A stretch of DNA of 64,000 nucleotides from Variovorax sp. CF313. GTDB lineage: Bacteria; Pseudomonadota; Gammaproteobacteria; Burkholderiales; Burkholderiaceae_C. Positions 59,769 to 64,000 of this stretch are shown piece after piece (position 1 is the first letter of the stretch; each line of letters begins with the position of its first letter). The stretch is taken from the NCBI RefSeq assembly GCF_000282635.1, contig NZ_AKIW01000002.1, forward strand, positions 26,859-90,858. The letters are read 5' to 3'. The position numbers and the translations under genes are program-made. The notes beneath the pieces were generated by a model, which was not told the origin of the DNA, did no database searches, and saw only the letters and a program-made list of their open reading frames with translations.

Positions 59769-60731
59769 ATGCACACCCATGACCTGAGCGCCTGGCAGCA
59801 CGATCATCATTTCGGCGCCGACACCTCTTCGGCCGAGCGCAGCACGCGCCTCGTGATGTGGATCACCGCCGCAATGATGATGGTCGAGATCGGTGCCGGC
59901 TGGTGGTTCAACTCGATGGCGCTGCTGGCCGACGGCTGGCACATGAGTTCGCATGCGCTGGCCATCGGGCTGAGCGCGTTCGCGTATGCGGCAGCACGCC
60001 GTTATGCGCGCGACCCGCGCTTCGCCTTCGGCACCTGGAAGATCGAGGTGCTCGGCGGCTTCGCGAGCGCGCTGGTGCTGCTGGGCATCGCGGTGCTGAT
60101 GGTGGCCGGCTCGCTGGAGCGGCTGTGGTCGCCTTCGGCGATCCTCTACCCCGAAGCCATTTCGGTGGCAGTGCTGGGGCTGGTGGTCAACCTGGTCTGC
60201 GCGCGGCTGCTGGGCGGGGCGCATCACCACCATCATCACGGGCACGACCACGGACATGGGCACGACCACGACCATGCACACGGCGATCACGGCCACGATC
60301 TGAACCTGCGCTCTGCCTACCTGCACGTCGTCGCCGACGCCGCCACCTCGGTGCTGGCCATCGCGGCGCTGCTCGGCGGCTGGTTCTACGGCTGGGCCTG
60401 GCTCGACCCGGCGATGGGCATCGTCGGCGCGGTGCTGGTGGCGGTCTGGGCCAAGGGGCTGCTGAAGCAAACCGGCAAGGTGCTTCTCGACCGCGAGATG
60501 GACCACCCCGTCACCGGAGAAATCCGCGAAGGCGTCGAGACGATGCTGGCCGGTTCGAAGACGCGCGTGGCCGACCTGCATGTGTGGCGCGTGGGGCGCG
60601 ACGCGTATGCCTGCGCGCTGACGGTGGTGACGCATTCGCCCACGCTGACGGCCGACGAGGTGCGCGCCTGCTTCTCGATGCACGAGGAAATCCGCCACTC
60701 GACGGTCGAAATCCAGCGCTGCGTGGATTGA
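59769..60731 (+). CDS. dmeF: DmeF-type cation diffusion facilitator
   Basis: The 320-residue CDF exporter is of the DmeF type, conferring cobalt or nickel efflux. The N-terminus HTHDLSAWQHDHHFG is characteristic. Six spans include LLADGWHMSSHALAIG and a HxxxD in LHVVADAATS. Between the fourth and fifth spans a strongly His/Asp-rich loop (about residues 150-177) carries over a dozen histidines, a metal-buffering loop. It begins 5 bases after ruvB and may be co-transcribed with it. A DmeR-type regulator is not present. Confidence 0.9.
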   Translation: MHTHDLSAWQHDHHFGADTSSAERSTRLVMWITAAMMMVEIGAGWWFNSMALLADGWHMSSHALAIGLSAFAYAAARRYARDPRFAFGTWKIEVLGGFASALVLLGIAVLMVAGSLERLWSPSAILYPEAISVAVLGLVVNLVCARLLGGAHHHHHHGHDHGHGHDHDHAHGDHGHDLNLRSAYLHVVADAATSVLAIAALLGGWFYGWAWLDPAMGIVGAVLVAVWAKGLLKQTGKVLLDREMDHPVTGEIREGVETMLAGSKTRVADLHVWRVGRDAYACALTVVTHSPTLTADEVRACFSMHEEIRHSTVEIQRCVD

Positions 60732-60741
60732 GTGGGTCTTG

Positions 60742-60766
60742 CTCCTTCCCGTTCCGGGGGAGGGAG
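60742..60766. repeat. Solo half-copy of the uvrA palindromic repeat
   Basis: CTCCTTCCC, an eight-base centre and GGAGGGAG form a hairpin resembling a single arm of the element inside uvrA at 9574-9687 (CTCCTTCCCCCGCTGGGGGA on that arm's complement). It lies just after the dmeF stop, in the usual extragenic setting for such elements, and could also serve as a transcript-end hairpin. Confidence 0.5.
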
Positions 60767-60855
60767 AAATGCGAAGCCAATGCCTGGCCGCGCGTCACCG
60801 GAATGTCACGGCAGTGCCGTCATGCGGTCACGCGGTGGTGGGAGCCTACCCGTCC

Positions 60856-61725
60856 ATGCAACGCGACGACGCTTTCCTTCGCGCATGGCGCGACACCGCG
60901 ACCCGGGCCCTCGACCCGGAGGACGACGATCGCGCTCGTCCACCCCTGCAATTCCGCACCCTGTGGATCTCCGACCTGCACCTGGGCACGCCCGGCTGCC
61001 AGGCGCGTGCGCTGCTCGACTTCCTGAAGCACACCGAGTGCGAGACCCTGTTCCTGGTCGGGGACATCATCGACGGCTGGCAGCTCAAGCGGCACTGGTA
61101 CTGGCCGCAGGCGCACAACGACGTGATCCAGAAGCTGCTGCGCAAGGCGCGCAAGGGCACGCGCGTGATCTTCATTCCGGGCAACCACGACGAGTTCGCG
61201 CGCAAGTACCTGCACCACAACTTCGGCGGCATCGACGTGGCCGATGAATGGATTCATGAAACCGCCGACGGCCGCAAGCTGTGGATCATCCACGGCGACC
61301 TGTTCGACGGCGTGATCCAGTGCGCCAAGTGGCTCGCCTACGTGGGCGATTCGCTCTACGAATTCACGCTCAAGCTCAACCGCCACCTCAACTCGCTGCG
61401 CGCACGCATGGGGCTGCCGTACTGGTCGCTTTCGAAGTACCTCAAGGGCAAGGTCAAGCGCGCGGTGAGCTACGTGGGCGACTTCGAAATGGCCGTGGCC
61501 CGCGAAGCCCGCAAGCGCGGCGCGCAGGGCGTGGTCTGCGGTCACATCCACCACGCCGAGATCCGCGACATCGACGGCATCCTCTACTGCAACGACGGCG
61601 ACTGGGTCGAGAGCCTGACCGCGCTGGCCGAGCATGCCGACGGCACGCTGGAAATCATCGACTGGGCAAAGCACATGCCCGTGCCGGCGAAAGCCGTGCC
61701 GCAGCGCGAACCCGTCGCGACCTGA
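60856..61725 (+). CDS. LpxH-like UDP-2,3-diacylglucosamine diphosphatase/metallophosphoesterase
   Basis: The 289-residue calcineurin-like phosphoesterase has all five metal-binding blocks: SDLHLG, GDIIDGW, GNHDE, HGDLFD and GHIHHAEI. The order and spacing are those of the LpxH branch, which cleaves UDP-2,3-diacylglucosamine to lipid X in lipid A synthesis. It is longer than E. coli LpxH (240) and lacks its neighbours. It may be a paralogue with another phospholipid or nucleotide substrate. The ATG at 60856 follows GGAG; an open frame extends upstream through a palindromic repeat and is not convincing. Confidence 0.85.
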   Translation: MQRDDAFLRAWRDTATRALDPEDDDRARPPLQFRTLWISDLHLGTPGCQARALLDFLKHTECETLFLVGDIIDGWQLKRHWYWPQAHNDVIQKLLRKARKGTRVIFIPGNHDEFARKYLHHNFGGIDVADEWIHETADGRKLWIIHGDLFDGVIQCAKWLAYVGDSLYEFTLKLNRHLNSLRARMGLPYWSLSKYLKGKVKRAVSYVGDFEMAVAREARKRGAQGVVCGHIHHAEIRDIDGILYCNDGDWVESLTALAEHADGTLEIIDWAKHMPVPAKAVPQREPVAT

Positions 61726-61734
61726 ACGACGCGC

Positions 61735-61971
61735 TCAGCCCTTGCGGGCCGGGCCGTCCGCCGTACGGCCGAGCTGGTCGCGCCAGGTGTCGTAGTGCCT
61801 GAACATGCTCTTGCCCAGTTCGTCCATCCACAGCCACCAGGCCAGGGCGAGGTTCTCGGGTCCAGGAGGTTCCGCCGCTTCCCGCAGCGCAGGGGCCGGT
61901 GGTTCGGGCAGTTCGTAGTCGCACAGCCGTTCGACGCTGGCGTGCGAGAAGCCGGGAATGACAGAGCTCAA
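61735..61971 (-). CDS. Small hypothetical protein (78 aa)
   Basis: A TTG start at 61971 with AGGA seven bases upstream gives a 78-residue protein. It has a Pro/Glu-rich N-terminal half (YELPEPPAPALREAAEPPGP) and an aromatic, amphipathic C-terminal helix region (LALAWWLWMDELGKSM, HYDTWRDQLGR). It contains no cysteines beyond one near residue 17 and no clear membrane span. I do not recognise it. It converges with the phosphoesterase gene, with 9 bases between stops. Codon use looks coding in this frame and the C-terminal helix is well formed. Confidence 0.5.
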   Translation of the reverse strand: MSSVIPGFSHASVERLCDYELPEPPAPALREAAEPPGPENLALAWWLWMDELGKSMFRHYDTWRDQLGRTADGPARKG

Positions 61972-62226
61972 GGTTGCTTCCTTCGAAGGTGGCGCACTTT
62001 TTCTGTGACGCCCGGAACGACTCCCGTACGAATTGAAACATCTGCCGGCGCGGCGGGATATCGGACTATCCCGAGTAAATGAAAACAAAAGTCTGCGCTA
62101 GTGATTGCCGCGAAGCGCGGCTCATCGCCTGCGCATTCGTCGCTTCCGACGATGCCTGCGGGGCGCCTGCGCGCCAAGATGGCGCCACACGGCAGGCGTT
62201 CCGCGCGGAGCCGAAGGAGACGAGGC

Positions 62227-63339
62227 ATGGCGGGTCCACTGCAGGGGTTGCGGGTCATCGAGATGGCGGGCATCGGCCCCGGCCCGTTCTGCGCGATGCT
62301 GTTCGCCGACATGGGCGCGGAGGTGATCCGCATCGCCCGCCCGGGCACGCAGCCCGATGCGCATGACATCCTCGCGCGCGGCCGCAGCACGCTGCAGGCC
62401 GACCTGCGCACGGAAGGCGCGGCGCAATCCGTGCTCGATGCCGTCGAGAAGGCCGACGTGCTCATCGAGGGCTTCCGCCCCGGCGTCATGGAGCGGCTGG
62501 GCCTCGGCCCCGCGCCCTGCCATGCGCGCAATCCGCGCCTGGTCTACGGCCGCATGACCGGCTGGGGCCAGCACGGCCCGCTGGCGCATGCCGCGGGGCA
62601 CGACATCAACTACATCGCCATCAGCGGCGCACTGCATGCCATCGGCCGCGCGGGCGAGCCGCCCGTGCCGCCGCTCAACTACGTGGGCGACTTCGGCGGC
62701 GGCGCGATGCTGCTGGCCTTCGGCATCCTCGCCGCGCTGCACGAGGCGAAGCAGTCGGGGCAAGGGCAGGTGGTCGATGCCGCCATGGCCGATGGCGCAG
62801 CGCTGCTGTCGGCCATGATGTACGGCCTCAAGTCGGCCGGCCGGTGGAGCAACCAGCGCGGCGAGAACATGCTCGACGGCGGCGCGCATTTCTACGACAC
62901 CTACGCCTGCGCCGACGGCAGGTACGTGGCCGTGGGCGCCATCGAGCCGCAGTTCTACGCGCTCCTGCGCGAGCGCTGCGGCATCGCCGACGACCCCGCC
63001 TTCGACGCGCAGATGGACGCCGACCGCTGGCCGCTGCTCAAGCTGCGCATGGCCGACCTGTTCCGCACCCGCACGCGCGACGAGTGGTGCGTGCTGCTCG
63101 AGGGCAGCGACGCCTGCTTCGCGCCCGTGCTCGATTGGGACGAGGCCCCCGAACATCCGCACAACGTGGCGCGCGGCACCTTCGCCAACGTGGGCGGCGT
63201 GGTGCAGCCCGCGCCCGCGCCGCGCTTCAGCCGCACCGCGCCGGTCGTGCCTCCGGCCGACGCGCGCGACGACGGCGAGACCGTGCTGCGCCGCTGGGGC
63301 GTGGCGGCCCACGCCATCGCTCCGCTGTGCGCTTCCTGA
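62227..63339 (+). CDS. CaiB/BaiF CoA-transferase family protein, AMACR-like
   Basis: This 370-residue class III CoA-transferase-fold protein is closest in motif to alpha-methylacyl-CoA racemase, which inverts 2-methyl-branched acyl-CoAs so they can enter beta-oxidation. His125 and Asp155 (AGHDINYI and NYVGDFGGG) and Glu240 in GAIEPQFY sit one residue from the catalytic His126, Asp156 and Glu241 of the mycobacterial racemase as I recall them. The N-terminus [18 protein letters not shown] is typical. AAGGAG precedes the ATG at 62227. An acyl-CoA dehydrogenase follows after 34 bases, supporting a lipid or branched-acid degradation operon. Confidence 0.88.
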   Translation: MAGPLQGLRVIEMAGIGPGPFCAMLFADMGAEVIRIARPGTQPDAHDILARGRSTLQADLRTEGAAQSVLDAVEKADVLIEGFRPGVMERLGLGPAPCHARNPRLVYGRMTGWGQHGPLAHAAGHDINYIAISGALHAIGRAGEPPVPPLNYVGDFGGGAMLLAFGILAALHEAKQSGQGQVVDAAMADGAALLSAMMYGLKSAGRWSNQRGENMLDGGAHFYDTYACADGRYVAVGAIEPQFYALLRERCGIADDPAFDAQMDADRWPLLKLRMADLFRTRTRDEWCVLLEGSDACFAPVLDWDEAPEHPHNVARGTFANVGGVVQPAPAPRFSRTAPVVPPADARDDGETVLRRWGVAAHAIAPLCAS

Positions 63340-63373
63340 CGAAGCAAGCCGACGACAAACGAAGAAAGGCGAC

Positions 63374-64000
63374 ATGGCCATCGATTTCCGCCGCTCCTGG
63401 AGCGATGAAGACCTGGAGCTGTACCGCGACAACGTGGTGCGCTTCATCGAAACCGAAGTGCTCCCGCACGACGAGGAAGCCCGCAGGCGCGGCCACGTGG
63501 GCCACGAGGTCTGGCGCAAGGCCGGCGCGATCGGCCTGCTGTGCGCGGACATTCCCGAGCAATACGGCGGCGCCGGCGGCGACTTTCGCCATGAAGCCGT
63601 GTTCTACGAGGAGATGTCGCGCCGCGCGCTCACCGGCATGGCCAGCTCGGTGCACAGCATCGTGGCGCACTACTTCCTCAACCACGGCACCGAGGCGCAG
63701 AAGCGCAGCTACCTGCCGCGCATGACGCGCGGCGAGCTGGTCGGCGCCATCGCCATGACCGAACCCGGCGCAGGCTCCGACCTGCAGGGCGTGCGCACGC
63801 GCGCCGAGAAGAAGGACGGCGGCTATGTCGTCAACGGCTCCAAGACCTTCATCACCAACGGCTTCCTGGCCGGCGTGGTGCTGGTGGTGTGCAAGACCGA
63901 CCCGACGCAGGGCGCCAAGGGCACCTCGATCCTCATCGTCGAGACCGAGGGTTGCAAGGGCTTCCGCGTGGGCCGCGTGCTCGACAAGATCGGCATGAAG
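63374..64000 (+). CDS. Acyl-CoA dehydrogenase (partial, cut by window end)
   Basis: The first 209 residues of an acyl-CoA dehydrogenase are present: FRRSWSDEDLELYRDNVVRF at the start, then IPEQYGGAGGDF, the FAD/substrate loop AIAMTEPGAGSDLQGVRT and NGSKTFITNG. These features match long-chain/AcdA-like members. The catalytic Glu and C-terminus lie beyond the window. GAAAGG lies upstream of the ATG at 63374. It is presumably the second gene of an operon with the racemase. Confidence 0.92.
   Translation, partial: MAIDFRRSWSDEDLELYRDNVVRFIETEVLPHDEEARRRGHVGHEVWRKAGAIGLLCADIPEQYGGAGGDFRHEAVFYEEMSRRALTGMASSVHSIVAHYFLNHGTEAQKRSYLPRMTRGELVGAIAMTEPGAGSDLQGVRTRAEKKDGGYVVNGSKTFITNGFLAGVVLVVCKTDPTQGAKGTSILIVETEGCKGFRVGRVLDKIGMK

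Noticed and set aside
59769..60731. Considered the His-rich stretch of dmeF as a low-complexity sequencing artefact
   Set aside because: His-rich cytoplasmic loops between spans four and five are normal in DmeF-type transporters and the frame is intact on both sides.
60739..60855. N-terminal extension of the LpxH-like protein
   Set aside because: It would translate a palindromic repeat; the ATG at 60856 has its own ribosome site and the conserved domain begins soon after.

Overview
The window is GC-rich, densely coded chromosomal DNA with no rRNA, tRNA, CRISPR array, insertion sequence or prophage that I could see. Gene content and order point to a Comamonadaceae betaproteobacterium, most likely a Variovorax or close relative. 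The evidence is an assimilatory nirBD pair, a phasin, many MHS/MFS and Bug/LivK-type transport proteins, a SAH riboswitch ahead of ahcY, the block rplM-rpsI-erpA-(MFS)-anmK-M23 peptidase-tyrS, and short palindromic repeats resembling those common in this family. The genus is an inference from recall, not a search.

Layout. 0-3 kb: nirB-nirD nitrite reductase (minus). 3.3-4.7 kb: a tightly overlapping trio (YbaK-like deacylase, DUF1289 protein, DsbA-fold isomerase). 4.9-8 kb: an MHS symporter, a 48-residue membrane protein and an orphan LivK-type binding protein. 8.2-14 kb: a giant tandem UvrA of about 1,949 residues that carries an in-frame palindromic repeat. 14-26 kb: an arginine/polyamine/GABA catabolic island. 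It holds a seven-gene minus-strand operon, gabT - PotADBC-type ABC importer - gbuA-like ureohydrolase - gabD, divergent from a MocR/GabR-type regulator. Ornithine cyclodeaminase and an acetylpolyamine amidohydrolase follow. 26-31 kb: a Bug protein, a HAD phosphatase and an ABC-2 exporter. 30.7-35.1 kb: prfC, a Lys-C-like lipoprotein protease with three 50-residue repeats, and a phasin. 35.3-39.2 kb: a promoter and SAH riboswitch driving ahcY-tlyA-metF (methyl cycle), then an RlpA-like lipoprotein. 39.3-47.2 kb: rlmJ, rplM-rpsI, erpA, an MFS exporter, anmK, an M23 peptidase and tyrS. 47.2-51.9 kb: an OmpA/FecR pair, a CDF transporter, dtd, ybeY, phoL and ruvA.

52.0-58.6 kb is the most interesting stretch. 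A minus-strand cluster lying between ruvA and ruvB matches the domain content of the little-studied E. coli ynbABCD locus: a CDP-alcohol phosphatidyltransferase, a hydrolase-methyltransferase fusion, a PAP2-dual-specificity phosphatase fusion and a CdsA-like cytidylyltransferase. Here it is joined by an acyltransferase, a small membrane protein and a YdeI-like protein, with start/stop overlaps at four of the junctions. Together they look like an almost complete route to an unidentified phospholipid.

58.7-64 kb: ruvB, a DmeF-like metal exporter, an LpxH-like phosphoesterase, a small hypothetical protein, and the start of an acyl-CoA catabolic operon (AMACR-like racemase, then an acyl-CoA dehydrogenase cut by the window end).

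Three genes (uvrA, rlmJ, anmK) appear to have absorbed small hairpin-forming repeats without losing their reading frames. This is the clearest recurrent unexplained pattern in the window.
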